Below are positions 26,721 to 35,268 of a stretch of 64,000 nt of DNA, one piece after another. This DNA comes from Pseudoroseicyclus aestuarii (GTDB lineage: Bacteria > Pseudomonadota > Alphaproteobacteria > Rhodobacterales > Rhodobacteraceae), in contig NZ_QJTE01000002.1 in NCBI RefSeq assembly GCF_003217255.1, forward strand, positions 780,084 through 844,083, in the 5' to 3' direction. The notes beneath the pieces were generated by a model that saw only the letters and a list, made by a program, of their open reading frames with translations, had not been told where the DNA came from and searched no databases. Each line of letters opens with the position of its first letter. Position 1 is the stretch's first letter. The translations under genes were made by a program, and so were the position numbers.

Positions 26721-27398
26721 TCAGGCGTAAGTGACGGTCGCCTCCTCGAGTCCCTCGATGGTGACGCGGCAGGACTGGCCGGGCGCGATGGGGCCGACGC
26801 CGGCGGGCGTGCCTGTCAGGATCAGGTCGCCCGGTTGCAGCGTCACCAGCCGCGACAGATGCGCGATGACATGGGACACGGGCCAGATCATCTGCCCCAG
26901 CGCCCCCTCCTGCCGCGGGATCCCATCGACATCGCAGGTGATGCGGGCCTCTGGTCCCGGCATCGGCCCCTCGCGCAGCGGGCCGAGGATGCAGGAGGCG
27001 TCGAAGCCCTTGGCCATGTCCCAGGGGCGGCGCGCGGCCTTTGCCTGCGCCTGCAGGTCGCGGCGCGTCAGGTCGTTGGCCGCGGCGCAGCCCCAGATCA
27101 GCGCCTCGGCCTGCGCGGGTTCGATATCGGCGCCGCCGGCGCCCAGCAGCACCGCGAGCTCTGCCTCGTGCTCGAGCTGCCCCGTCGCGGCGGGGAAGGG
27201 CAGGGTCAGGTCCGAGGGCACGGCGGCGCTGGCCGGCTTCATGAAGAAGAAGGGCGGCTCCGCCTCGGGGTCGTGCCCCATCTCGCGCGCATGATCGGCG
27301 TAGTTCCGGCCGACGCAGAAGATGCGGTGCAGCTGAAGCGGGCGGCCATCTTCAGTGCGCAGGGCGGCGGGGGCGGGGGGATGAGGCAGGTCTGTCAT
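26721..27398 (-). CDS. Fumarylacetoacetate hydrolase family protein
   Basis: A 225-residue protein of the FAH family with the usual metal-binding carboxylates: the Glu pair in LEHEAELAVLLG and the Asp in KGFDASCILGP. CVGRNYADHAREMG is the family start motif and GDLILTGTPAGVGP its end. Members act as acylpyruvate hydrolases or isomerases in catabolism, or as oxaloacetate tautomerases and decarboxylases. The size matches the short YcgM/FAHD1-like type, so acylpyruvase or oxaloacetate decarboxylase activity is the best guess. It is preceded on the same strand by dacA, which has its own terminator. Confidence 0.88.
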   Translation of the reverse strand: MTDLPHPPAPAALRTEDGRPLQLHRIFCVGRNYADHAREMGHDPEAEPPFFFMKPASAAVPSDLTLPFPAATGQLEHEAELAVLLGAGGADIEPAQAEALIWGCAAANDLTRRDLQAQAKAARRPWDMAKGFDASCILGPLREGPMPGPEARITCDVDGIPRQEGALGQMIWPVSHVIAHLSRLVTLQPGDLILTGTPAGVGPIAPGQSCRVTIEGLEEATVTYA

Positions 27399-27445
27399 GG
27401 AGGCAGGCTAGCGGCGAGCCCTGTCCTGCGCCAGCGAGGCGCATG

Positions 27446-27475
27446 AAAAAAGGGACGGGGAAGACCCCGTCCCTT
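27446..27475 (-). terminator. Rho-independent terminator of dacA
   Basis: On the minus strand a 9-bp perfect stem (GGGACGGGG with CCCCGTCCC, loop TCTT) is followed by six T residues. It lies about 27 bases after the dacA stop and is one of the clearest terminators in the window. Confidence 0.85.
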
Positions 27476-27501
27476 GGACAGTCCGGCGAGGGCGTTGCCC
27501 G

Positions 27502-28974
27502 TCAGCTCGGACCGATCATGAAACACATGGAGCCGCGGGCCTGCAGGCGGCGGCAGGCGAGGTCGGCGGCATCGTTCGACAGGCCCATGACCTGCGCATC
27601 GAAGCCGCCCGAGCGCTGGTCGACCCGGCGGATGCCGCCCTCGAGGGCCGAGGCCTCGTTCAGCACGACCTGGATCAGCGCGCGCTCGGCCCGGTCGCGG
27701 GTGGTGAAGCGGCCGACGTTGATGCCCCACATGCCGCCACCGGAGGTCGAGAGGCGGGTGACCACTTCGGGCACAGCCTGGGTGTCGCGGCTGTCGACGG
27801 GGGCGATATCGGCGGCGGTCATGATGATCTCGGCCGGGCGCACCGGCGGCAGCTCCGCCGCGGCGGGGGCGATATCGCTGGCCGTGGCGATGGCGGCGGC
27901 GACGGCGGGACGCTCCTCGGGCGGGGGCGCGGGCTCTGCCTCGGCCGAGACGACCATGGCGGCGGCCAGCGCGGCCTCCACGCCGCTGGCGCCGGAGGAG
28001 GCGACGCGCGTGGCGCCGGGGCGCGAGGGCGGGCGCGGGCTGGACTGGATCAGACCGCTGACGCGAATCGTCCGGGCCGCCGATCCCGGCGCGCCGGTGG
28101 CGGTTGAGGAGACGTAGACGCTGTCGGGGCGGTTGACCGTGGCGCTGCTGGGCGCGCGCGAGAAGCCGAGATCGAGCAGGTCGGTGATCCGGCGATAGCG
28201 GTCGTTGTTCGAGGTGGCGCCGAAGACGGCGGTGATGATCCGGACCTGCCCGCGCTGGGCCGAGGCGACGAGGTTGTAGCCGGCGGCATTGGTATAGCCG
28301 GTCTTGATCCCGTCCGCGCCCTCGTAGCCGTTCAGCAGGCGGCGGTTCGTGTTGTAGACCTGCGCCACGCCGGCATCGGCCGTCGTCCGCGAGAAGAGGT
28401 TATAATACTGCGGGAAATCGTAGATCACGTGGCGCCCGAGAATCGCCATATCATGCGCGGTCGAGAGGTGCCCCTCGGCGGTCAGGCCGTTCATGTTGAC
28501 GAAGGTCGTGTTGCGCATGCCCATCGCCTGGGCCACCGCGTTCATCCGCTGGGCGAAGGCTTCTTGGCTGCCGGAGATGGCGATGCCGATCTGCGTGGCG
28601 CTGTCGTTGGCCGATTTCACCGCGGCAGAGCGGATCAGGTAGCGCATGCGGATCGTCTGGCCCGTGCGCAGCCCCAGCTTCGAGGGGGGCATGGCCGCCG
28701 CCTCGGCCGCGACGGTAACCTCGGTATCGAGGCTGATCTCGCCGCGCTGGATCGCGGTGAAGGCGATGTAGAGCGTCATCATCTTGGTGAGCGAGGCCGG
28801 GTGCAGGCGCGTCTCGGCATTCTCGGCCTGAAGCACCTCGCCGGTGCGGGCATCCATCACGATCGAGGCGAAGGGCGCGGCGCGGACCGCCTGCGCGGCC
28901 AGCAGCGACAGGATCAGGATGATGCTCAGCAACAGCCCGCTCGGGGCCGTCCAGCGCGGACGACGGGTCATCAT
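27502..28974 (-). CDS. D-alanyl-D-alanine carboxypeptidase with SPOR domain
   Basis: A 490-residue penicillin-binding protein of the DacA type with a signal peptide (ends VRAAPFAS). The three active-site motifs are present: SLTK in ASLTKMMTLYIAF, SAN in KSANDSATQIG and KTG in DGIKTGYTNAAG. After about residue 275 comes an Ala/Pro-rich linker, and the last 75 residues form a SPOR domain (MWGINVGRFTTRDRAERAL). SPOR domains bind denuded glycan at the division septum, so the enzyme probably trims peptide stems there. Two adjacent ATG codons are possible starts. Confidence 0.92.
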   Translation of the reverse strand: MMTRRPRWTAPSGLLLSIILILSLLAAQAVRAAPFASIVMDARTGEVLQAENAETRLHPASLTKMMTLYIAFTAIQRGEISLDTEVTVAAEAAAMPPSKLGLRTGQTIRMRYLIRSAAVKSANDSATQIGIAISGSQEAFAQRMNAVAQAMGMRNTTFVNMNGLTAEGHLSTAHDMAILGRHVIYDFPQYYNLFSRTTADAGVAQVYNTNRRLLNGYEGADGIKTGYTNAAGYNLVASAQRGQVRIITAVFGATSNNDRYRRITDLLDLGFSRAPSSATVNRPDSVYVSSTATGAPGSAARTIRVSGLIQSSPRPPSRPGATRVASSGASGVEAALAAAMVVSAEAEPAPPPEERPAVAAAIATASDIAPAAAELPPVRPAEIIMTAADIAPVDSRDTQAVPEVVTRLSTSGGGMWGINVGRFTTRDRAERALIQVVLNEASALEGGIRRVDQRSGGFDAQVMGLSNDAADLACRRLQARGSMCFMIGPS

Positions 28975-29203
28975 AGCTTGCCTCTGCTCTGCCTGTGGCG
29001 ACCGATGCGATGCCGGTCACGCGTGATTGAGGGCAACGCTAGCATGCAGATGCGGGTGCGAGAACACCAAAATTTCAAGGGCCTCGCGGACGTGGCGGAA
29101 GTGCTACGCGCAGATTTGGGGTCTGGGCGGGAACCTGCCGCAAGATCGGCCAGAGCCGCCCGCGCCCTTGTGCCCGGGCCGGGCGGAACCGGACAGAGGC
29201 GAC

Positions 29204-29899
29204 TCAGTCGAGGCTCTCGAACAGGGCCGGCAGATGCGACAGATCGGGGATCTCGTGAAAGCGCGGGTTCCCGCGCGGCGGATCGGCCTGTTCGAGGTGC
29301 CAGACAGGATAGGTCGGCACATGGACGCCCCAGGCCCCCGCCTCGATCGCCGGGATCACGTCGGACTTCAGCGAATTGCCCACCATCATCGCGCGCGGCG
29401 TGTCGGCCTTCGCGAAGATGCGGGTATAGGTGTCGCGGGTCTTCTGGCTGACGATCTCGACCGTGCCGAACATCTCGCCCAGCCCCGACTGCGCCAGCTT
29501 GCGCTCCTGGTCGATCAGGTCGCCCTTGGTGATCAGCACCAGATCGGCGCGAGGGGCCAGCGCCTCCACCGCCTCGCGGGCGTGGGGCATCAGCTCGATC
29601 TCGTAGCGCAGCATCTCCTGCCCGGCGGCGATCAGCTCTGCGATGACGCTGGCGGGGACCTTCTGGTCCGTCACCTCGATCGCGGTCTCGATCATCGACA
29701 GCACGAATCCCTTCACGCCGAAGCCGTAGTGCCCGACGTTGCGCATCTCGGCCGCGACGAGGCGCTGCTCGAGGTGCTCGGGCGCGGCGTAATCGGCCAG
29801 AAGCTCCGCGAAGCGGGCCTGCGTCAGGTGAAAGAACCGTTCGTTCTGCCAGAGGGTGTCGTCGGCGTCGAAGCCCACGGTCCAGCGATGTTTAGACAT
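29204..29899 (-). CDS. HAD-superfamily hydrolase
   Basis: A 231-residue phosphatase-like protein. Motif I is FDADDTLW, motif II is LVLITKGD, the conserved Lys is in VSQKTRDTY and motif III is [13 protein letters not shown]. The helical cap between motifs I and II marks subfamily IA. The second of two nearby ATGs is chosen because GAGG lies 9 bases before it; the first is at 29908. The substrate is unknown. It is divergent from clpS. Confidence 0.88.
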   Translation of the reverse strand: MSKHRWTVGFDADDTLWQNERFFHLTQARFAELLADYAAPEHLEQRLVAAEMRNVGHYGFGVKGFVLSMIETAIEVTDQKVPASVIAELIAAGQEMLRYEIELMPHAREAVEALAPRADLVLITKGDLIDQERKLAQSGLGEMFGTVEIVSQKTRDTYTRIFAKADTPRAMMVGNSLKSDVIPAIEAGAWGVHVPTYPVWHLEQADPPRGNPRFHEIPDLSHLPALFESLD

Positions 29900-30051
29900 G
29901 TCGGCCATCCTCGGGCGCTTTGGTTCGGGCCCCGGTCTTTTCATGGCCGGAGCGGCGGTTATATAAGGGGCCCGGCCGACGAAAGGCCAGCGGGGCGCCT
30001 GCGGGCCTGCCCCGGCGCGATTGCGACGAACCTCCGATTCGAGGACCGGCG

Positions 30052-30396
30052 ATGCTGATGACACGGCCAACGATCATGATGGCGGGCCAGGACGGTGATG
30101 ACGGCGATGCCGGCGTCAAGGTCGAGACGCGGGTCAAGACCAAGCGTCCGCCGCTCTACAAGGTGCTGATCCTGAACGACGACTACACGCCGATGGAATT
30201 CGTCGTGCATGTGCTAGAGCGGTTCTTCGGCCTGAGCCATGCCCAGGCCTTCGAGATCATGCTGACGGTCCACAAGAAGGGCGTGGCGGTGGTCGGCGTC
30301 TTCTCCTACGAGATCGCCGAGACCAAGGTGGCGCAGGTGATGGAATTCGCCCAGCGTCACCAGCACCCGCTGCAATGCACGATGGAAAAGGAATAG
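30052..30396 (+). CDS. clpS: ATP-dependent Clp protease adaptor ClpS
   Basis: A 114-residue adaptor that brings N-degron substrates to ClpAP. The core motifs are [15 protein letters not shown] (N-end binding) and [23 protein letters not shown]. The first 30 or so residues are a polar, Asp/Gly-rich extension expected to enter ClpA. GAGGACCGGCG precedes the first ATG; ATGs at 30058, 30076 and 30079 are alternatives. Divergent from the HAD gene and 19 bases upstream of the methyltransferase gene. Confidence 0.95.
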   Translation: MLMTRPTIMMAGQDGDDGDAGVKVETRVKTKRPPLYKVLILNDDYTPMEFVVHVLERFFGLSHAQAFEIMLTVHKKGVAVVGVFSYEIAETKVAQVMEFAQRHQHPLQCTMEKE

Positions 30397-30415
30397 GCGC
30401 GCCTGCGCCGCACCC

Positions 30416-31396
30416 ATGGCTGATCCGAGACTGACGACCGCGCTGCGCGACGGAACCCTGCTGCTGCCCGAGGGCGAGATCACCGTCCTGCGGCCCCCCG
30501 CGGACTGGCTGCTGGCGGACCTGCCGAAGGAGCGGGTGCGCATCGTCACCGGCTTCTACCCCGATCATGCCAGCTGGAAGGGGCGCGGCTACGCGGTGTC
30601 GCGCAAGGCCGGGCCCGCAGCCGCCGCGATGGTGATCGTGCCCCGGTCCAAGCCGCTGGCGCGCGCGCTGATCGCCGAGGCCGCCGCCACGGCGCCGCTG
30701 GTCATCGTCGACGGTCAGCGCACCGATGGCACCGACAGCCTGTTCAAGGAAGTGCGGGCGCGGCGCGGCGATGCCGTGCAGAATGTCGCCAAGGCGCATG
30801 GCCGACTGTTCTGGTTCGAGGGCGGCGCCGGCTTCGAGGACTGGGCCGCGCCCGAGCCGCAGGCGGGCCCGGAGGGCTTCGTCACGGCGGCGGGCGTCTT
30901 CTCGGCCGATGGGCCGGATAAGGGCTCGGTCCTTCTGGCGCAGGCGCTGCCGGCCAAGTTGCCGACGCGGATGGCCGATCTGGGCGCGGGCTGGGGCTAC
31001 CTGTCCCGCGCAGTGCTGGAGCGGCAGGGGGTCAACAGCCTCGACCTCGTGGAGGCCGAGGCCGATGCCCTTGATTGCGCGCGGCTGAACGTCACCGACG
31101 ACCGCGCCCGTTTTCACTGGCACGACGCGCTCGGCTTCAAGCCGGAGGAGGTCTACAACGGCATCGTCATGAACCCGCCCTTTCACCAGGGCCGGGTCGG
31201 CGATCCGTCGCTTGGGCGCGGGTTCATCGCGGCGGCGGCGCGGATGCTGACCGGCTCTGGCCAGCTCTGGCTTGTCGCCAACCGCCATCTGCCCTACGAG
31301 GCGGAGTTGAAGGACCGGTTCCGTGACGTGACGGAGATCGGCGCAGACGCAGGCTTCAAGATCCTGCACGCGGCGCGGCCGAACAAGCGCGCCTGA
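30416..31396 (+). CDS. RsmC/RlmG-type rRNA methyltransferase
   Basis: A 326-residue SAM-dependent methyltransferase built of a degenerate N-terminal domain (about 1-165) and a catalytic C-terminal MTS domain. SAM motif I is DLGAGWGYLSRAVL and the catalytic motif is MNPPFHQGR. This two-domain form matches the guanine-N2 rRNA methyltransferases RsmC and RlmG; which of the two sites it methylates is not clear. It follows clpS closely and is probably co-transcribed with it. Confidence 0.87.
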   Translation: MADPRLTTALRDGTLLLPEGEITVLRPPADWLLADLPKERVRIVTGFYPDHASWKGRGYAVSRKAGPAAAAMVIVPRSKPLARALIAEAAATAPLVIVDGQRTDGTDSLFKEVRARRGDAVQNVAKAHGRLFWFEGGAGFEDWAAPEPQAGPEGFVTAAGVFSADGPDKGSVLLAQALPAKLPTRMADLGAGWGYLSRAVLERQGVNSLDLVEAEADALDCARLNVTDDRARFHWHDALGFKPEEVYNGIVMNPPFHQGRVGDPSLGRGFIAAAARMLTGSGQLWLVANRHLPYEAELKDRFRDVTEIGADAGFKILHAARPNKRA

Positions 31397-31440
31397 TCCC
31401 CGCCCGGGCCGCCCCGGCGCCATCCCCCCGGAGTTTGCAG

Positions 31441-32253
31441 ATGTCCTTTTCCGTTGCCGGCAAGACCGCCATCGTCACCGGCGCCGCCCATGGCGTCGGC
31501 CTTGCCATCGCGCGCGCCCTCCTCGAGGCGGGGGCGAATGTCGTCCTCGTCGACCGCGACGAGGAGGCGCTGGAGCGCGAGGCCGGCCCCCTGCGCGAGG
31601 CCGAGGCCCCGGTGCGCCACTTTGCCGGGGACCTGCGCGAAAGGCTGACTGTCACCAACCTGCTGTCCTTTACCGTTGATGCCTTCGACCGGATCGACAT
31701 CCTCGTGAACGCCAGCCGGCAAATGATGCCGACCGATCCGCTGGATCCGGAGGACGAGACGGTCGATGCGCTGATGGCGCAGAACATGACCACGGCGCTG
31801 CGGCTGAGCCAGGCCACCGCGCGGCGGATGATCAAGCTGGCCCATGCGCGCGAGGATGCCGAGGACGCGGAGGTCGGCTGCATCGTCAACCTCTCGTCCA
31901 TCGCCGCGCGGCTGACCCATCCGCGGCTGCTGGGCTATTCGATCAGCTGCGCCGCGCTCGAGCAGATGACCCGCAGCCTTGCCGTGGCGCTGGCGCCCAA
32001 GCACATCCGCGTCAATGCCGTCGCCTTCGGCAGCGTCCTCAGCGCCAGCCTCGAAAGCGCGCTGCAGGAGGACGACGCGATGCGCAGCAGCATCGTCGGC
32101 TGCACGCCGCTCGGCCGGATCGCCAGCCCGGGCGAGGTTTCGGACGCGGTGCAATACCTCGCCTCGGGTGCGGCGGCCTTCGTGACGGGGCAGGTGATCA
32201 CGGTCGACGGCGGGCGCAGCCTTCTCGATGCCGCATTGGTGCCGGCGCACTGA
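31441..32253 (+). CDS. SDR-family protein lacking the catalytic lysine
   Basis: A 270-residue short-chain dehydrogenase/reductase-like protein. The cofactor motif TGAAHGVG (family TGxxxGxG) and an Asp in VLVDRDEEAL that favours NAD(H) are intact, as is the end motif VITVDGGRS. The active site has Ser153 and Tyr166, but the lysine four residues after Tyr is Cys170 (YSISC). The NNAG-like segment reads LVNASRQ. Fold and cofactor binding are likely; normal SDR catalysis is doubtful. It follows the methyltransferase gene by 44 bases. Confidence 0.85.
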   Translation: MSFSVAGKTAIVTGAAHGVGLAIARALLEAGANVVLVDRDEEALEREAGPLREAEAPVRHFAGDLRERLTVTNLLSFTVDAFDRIDILVNASRQMMPTDPLDPEDETVDALMAQNMTTALRLSQATARRMIKLAHAREDAEDAEVGCIVNLSSIAARLTHPRLLGYSISCAALEQMTRSLAVALAPKHIRVNAVAFGSVLSASLESALQEDDAMRSSIVGCTPLGRIASPGEVSDAVQYLASGAAAFVTGQVITVDGGRSLLDAALVPAH

Positions 32254-32359
32254 CAGCGATTCGGCTGGACCCGGTCATTCGGGCGGCAGAATCGAGGCGC
32301 CGTTTCCACTGGGGAGACGCCTGAGCGATCCGGCAGGGGATTGGTCGGAAAATTACGAC

Positions 32360-32388
32360 TTTACCCAGGGTAAGCTTGTGCCGATAAT
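32360..32388 (+). promoter_or_regulatory. Promoter of the VPLPA-CTERM gene with a palindromic operator
   Basis: TTTACC (32360-32365) and GATAAT (32383-32388) are separated by exactly 17 bases in an AT-richer stretch. A perfect 13-base palindrome, TTACCCAGGGTAA (32361-32373), overlaps the -35 element and the start of the spacer, where a repressor would act. The distance from the -10 to the ATG is about 58 bases. Confidence 0.5.
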
Positions 32389-32446
32389 ATGGCGGACATA
32401 AGGCAAGGGTGCCGCATGTGGCGGCCCTAGTTGGAAGTCCTTAGCC

Positions 32447-33505
32447 ATGAAGCATTACCTCTTTGCCATTGCCGCCGCAGGCGTCGGTCTTGCCGGACAG
32501 GCGGCCTGTGCCGCCACCCTCAGCGGGGCAGAGCTGCTTAACCAGTTCAGCATCATCACCACGGGCGATCTGGATGCCAACCATGATAACTACGGTCGCG
32601 CCTATGTCGGCGGCAACCTGACCACCACCAGCGGCAAGGCGGATTTCGCAAATCCTCCCGCCCTCCCTGACGGCAGGCCCGGCAAACTGCCGGCGTCGGA
32701 CTACGCCGCGCTGACTGTCGTCGGTGACGTGACCGGAGGTCCCGCCCGCATCGGCACCGGCGGCACGACCATGGTGATTGGCGGCAATGTCGCTAACAGG
32801 GAGCTGCAGTTCGCCGATGCCAATACGGCGGAGGTGCTGATCGGCGGCGCCCTCTCGCCCGCGACGCTCATCAACAACCGCGCCCGCCCCGGTCAGCCCG
32901 GCGTCCGCGTGAGCCAGGGCCTTGCCGGCACCGCCGGCTTCGCCGACCTCTTCCCGCAGGACGTCGCGGCCACGCTGACCTGCCTGTCGGGTGATCTGTC
33001 GGATCTCGACGGCACGATCACCCCCACCATCACCGGCGGCGGCAATACCTTCAACCTGACCGCGACCGGCGGCGGGCTGAGCGTGGCGAATTTCGACATC
33101 GCGGATCTCGGTGGGCACATCGGGCAGATGCAGCTGGCGCTCGGCGCGACCGACACGCTGGTGATGAACGTCGGCGGCACCAACGTGACCATCAACGACA
33201 ACATCAATGGCCTGCTGCCCCCAAACGGCAAGCGCATCATCTGGAACTTCTACGAGGCCGTGACCGTCGATCTGCAGCGCCAGATGATCGGCTCCATCCT
33301 CGCGCCCAAGGCGGTGCTGAAGAACAACACGGCGATCGAAGGCTCGATCTTCGCGGCCTCGGCCCAGCTGGGCGGGCAGGTGCATCTGCAGCCCTTCGAG
33401 GGCGATTTGCCCGAAGCCTCGCCGGTGCCGCTGCCGGCCTCTCTGCCGCTGCTTCTGGCCGGTCTGGGTCTTGCGGGATTTGTCGCGCGGCGCCGCGCCG
33501 CCTGA
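32447..33505 (+). CDS. Choice-of-anchor-A family protein with VPLPA-CTERM sorting signal
   Basis: A 352-residue exported protein. It has a signal peptide (MKHYLFAIAAAGVG, cleaved near ACAATL), a beta-rich choice-of-anchor-A domain (about 28-300, starting LSGAELLNQFSIITTGDL) and a C-terminal tripartite tag at 327-352: VPLPA, a hydrophobic helix, then ARRRAA. VPLPA-CTERM tags are processed by a dedicated exosortase (XrtD type) with export to the surface or matrix. No exosortase gene is in the window. The gene is flanked by its own promoter and terminator, so it is monocistronic. Confidence 0.9.
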   Translation: MKHYLFAIAAAGVGLAGQAACAATLSGAELLNQFSIITTGDLDANHDNYGRAYVGGNLTTTSGKADFANPPALPDGRPGKLPASDYAALTVVGDVTGGPARIGTGGTTMVIGGNVANRELQFADANTAEVLIGGALSPATLINNRARPGQPGVRVSQGLAGTAGFADLFPQDVAATLTCLSGDLSDLDGTITPTITGGGNTFNLTATGGGLSVANFDIADLGGHIGQMQLALGATDTLVMNVGGTNVTINDNINGLLPPNGKRIIWNFYEAVTVDLQRQMIGSILAPKAVLKNNTAIEGSIFAASAQLGGQVHLQPFEGDLPEASPVPLPASLPLLLAGLGLAGFVARRRAA

Positions 33506-33533
33506 TCCCGAGAGTTAGTCTTAACGAGTGTCG

Positions 33534-33563
33534 GGGCGGCCACCGCAAGGGGCCGCCCTTTTT
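33534..33563 (+). terminator. Rho-independent terminator after the VPLPA-CTERM gene
   Basis: An 8-bp stem (GGGCGGCC with GGCCGCCC) with a 9-base loop is followed by five T residues. It lies about 30 bases after the stop and a few bases before the end of the convergent lipoprotein gene. Confidence 0.8.
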
Positions 33564-33569
33564 CCTGCC

Positions 33570-33965
33570 TCACGCCTGCGGGTAGCGGGCACGGCATTGC
33601 GCGATCGCCGCGGCCTCGGCGGCACGCTGCTGCTCCTGGCGCAGCAGGAGCTGCTCGAGAACGGCGCGCTCCTCCTCGAGGTTGATCGCCTCGGCCTCGC
33701 GCCGGGTGGTGACGACGGGGCGGTTGCAGAAGCCGCTGACGATCTCTCCCTCGCTGTTGCGGGCGCGGCAGAGACGGCGCTGGTTGCGCACCTCCTGCCG
33801 CTCGTCGATGGCATAGCCGCGGGCGAGGTTGCCGCGCGTCTCGTTGACCAGCGATTCGAGGACGCGGCCCTGCCGCGTGACCGAGGAGATGCAGCTGTCC
33901 TGCGGCGTGGCGCAGGCGGCCAGCAGCGGCAGCGCGGCAAGGGGGATGAGGGCGACGAGGCGCAT
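33570..33965 (-). CDS. Small lipoprotein of unknown function
   Basis: A 131-residue protein with a lipoprotein signal (MRLVALIPLAALPLLAAC, lipobox LAAC). The mature part has four further cysteines, a central charged segment and a Glu/Gln/Ala-rich C-terminal helix (about 93-123) that could form a coiled coil. I do not recognise a named family. It lies between the VPLPA-CTERM gene (convergent) and hemF (divergent) and has no operon partner. Confidence 0.75.
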   Translation of the reverse strand: MRLVALIPLAALPLLAACATPQDSCISSVTRQGRVLESLVNETRGNLARGYAIDERQEVRNQRRLCRARNSEGEIVSGFCNRPVVTTRREAEAINLEEERAVLEQLLLRQEQQRAAEAAAIAQCRARYPQA

Positions 33966-34049
33966 CGGCGGACTCCGGGCAGCGGATGTGGCGGGAGAGT
34001 CCAAGCGATGCTAGATCGCGCAGATATTCAATAGCACGGGGTCGGTATC

Positions 34050-34943
34050 ATGCACAGCGGCGCGATGGAGACCGAGAAGCAGACCGCGGCAGAGTGGTTC
34101 GGCCACCTGCGCGACGAGATCACCACAGCCTTCGAGGCGGTCGAGGACAGCCAGCACAGCGGCCCCGGCGCCGAGCGCCCCGCCGGCCGCTTCGAGCGCA
34201 CGCCCACCCGCCGCACCGGCACGGACGGAGAGGACGCCGGCGGCGGCCTTGCCTGCATCATGCGCGGCGGCCGGGTCTTCGAGAAGGTCGGCGTCAACGT
34301 CTCGACCGTGCACGGCAAACTGGGCGAGCGGGCCATCGCCTCGATGGCGGCGCGCGGCGTGCCGGGGGTCGAGGAAGATCCGCGCTTCTGGGCCAGCGGC
34401 ATCAGCCTCGTGGCGCATATGCAGAACCCGCATGTGCCGGCGGTGCACATGAACACGCGGATGTTCTGGACCCCCGCCGCCTGGTGGTTCGGCGGCGGCG
34501 CCGACCTGAACCCCTGCCTGCCCTACGAGGAGGATACCGCGCACTTCCATGCCGAGCTGAAGCGGCATCTCGATCCGCATGGCGAGGGGCATTACCCCCG
34601 GCTCAAGGACTGGGCGGACGAGTATTTCTTCATCCCGCATCGCGGGCGGGCGCGGGGGGTCGGCGGCGTCTTCATGGACGATCACTGCACCGGCGACTGG
34701 GCCGAGGATTTCGCCCTGACGCAGGACATCGGTCGCGCCTTTTTGCCCGCCTACCTGCCGCTGATCGAGCGGCGGCGCGGCATGGACTGGGGCGAGGCCG
34801 AGAAGGAGGCGCAGCTGATCCACCGGGGGCTCTATGCCGAATACAACCTCGTCTACGACCGGGGCACCAAGTTCGGGCTGGCCACCGGTCATGACCCCGA
34901 TGCGGTACTGATGAGCCTGCCGCCGATGGCCAAGTGGCGCTGA
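34050..34943 (+). CDS. hemF: Oxygen-dependent coproporphyrinogen III oxidase
   Basis: A 297-residue heme-biosynthesis enzyme that decarboxylates coproporphyrinogen III with oxygen. Signature stretches are VFEKVGVNVSTVHG, NPHVPAVHMNTR, WWFGGGADLNPC and YNLVYDRGTKFGL. The ATG at 34065 (METEKQ) fits the family N-terminus about as well as the one chosen. Its end is 4 bases from the end of the convergent oxidase operon; heme supply and the oxidase locus are thus neighbours, though not co-transcribed. Confidence 0.94.
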   Translation: MHSGAMETEKQTAAEWFGHLRDEITTAFEAVEDSQHSGPGAERPAGRFERTPTRRTGTDGEDAGGGLACIMRGGRVFEKVGVNVSTVHGKLGERAIASMAARGVPGVEEDPRFWASGISLVAHMQNPHVPAVHMNTRMFWTPAAWWFGGGADLNPCLPYEEDTAHFHAELKRHLDPHGEGHYPRLKDWADEYFFIPHRGRARGVGGVFMDDHCTGDWAEDFALTQDIGRAFLPAYLPLIERRRGMDWGEAEKEAQLIHRGLYAEYNLVYDRGTKFGLATGHDPDAVLMSLPPMAKWR

Positions 34944-34947
34944 GGCT

Positions 34948-35268
34948 TCAGCCGCAGTAGCTGGTCACCGCGACCGGCAGCAGCGTCCAGACCGCCGCCA
35001 CCAGCCCGGCCCAGCCGGTGGCGCGGCTGACGAAGCGGGTGAACCCCTCGGTCGCGGAGACCCTTGGGTGATAGAGCGCCGCGAGCAGCGCGAGTTGCAG
35101 CAGAATCGCCAGCGCATAGGCCGCCAGCAAGAGCAGCCGGGGCAGGGGCAGCCCCAGCGCCGTGCCGGTGATCCCATGCCCGCAGATCAGCCCGTGCAGC
35201 CCGTACACCGCGCTGAAGGCGGCCAGCCAGACCAGCGGGGCGATCAGGATGCGGATCACGTCCCTCAT
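34948..35268 (-). CDS. Small three-helix membrane protein of the second oxidase locus
   Basis: A 106-residue protein with three predicted membrane helices (about 5-28, 41-65 and 82-103). It is joined to the fused subunit I-III gene by an ATGA overlap, so it is translated from the same message. Position and size suggest a subunit-IV-like part of the oxidase or an assembly helper, but I see no diagnostic motif for CyoD or CtaF. Confidence 0.75.
   Translation of the reverse strand: MRDVIRILIAPLVWLAAFSAVYGLHGLICGHGITGTALGLPLPRLLLLAAYALAILLQLALLAALYHPRVSATEGFTRFVSRATGWAGLVAAVWTLLPVAVTSYCG

Noticed and set aside
29027..29203. Possible small gene between dacA and the HAD hydrolase
   Set aside because: The open frames there have no ribosome-binding site or recognisable motif and run into the antisense of the HAD gene.
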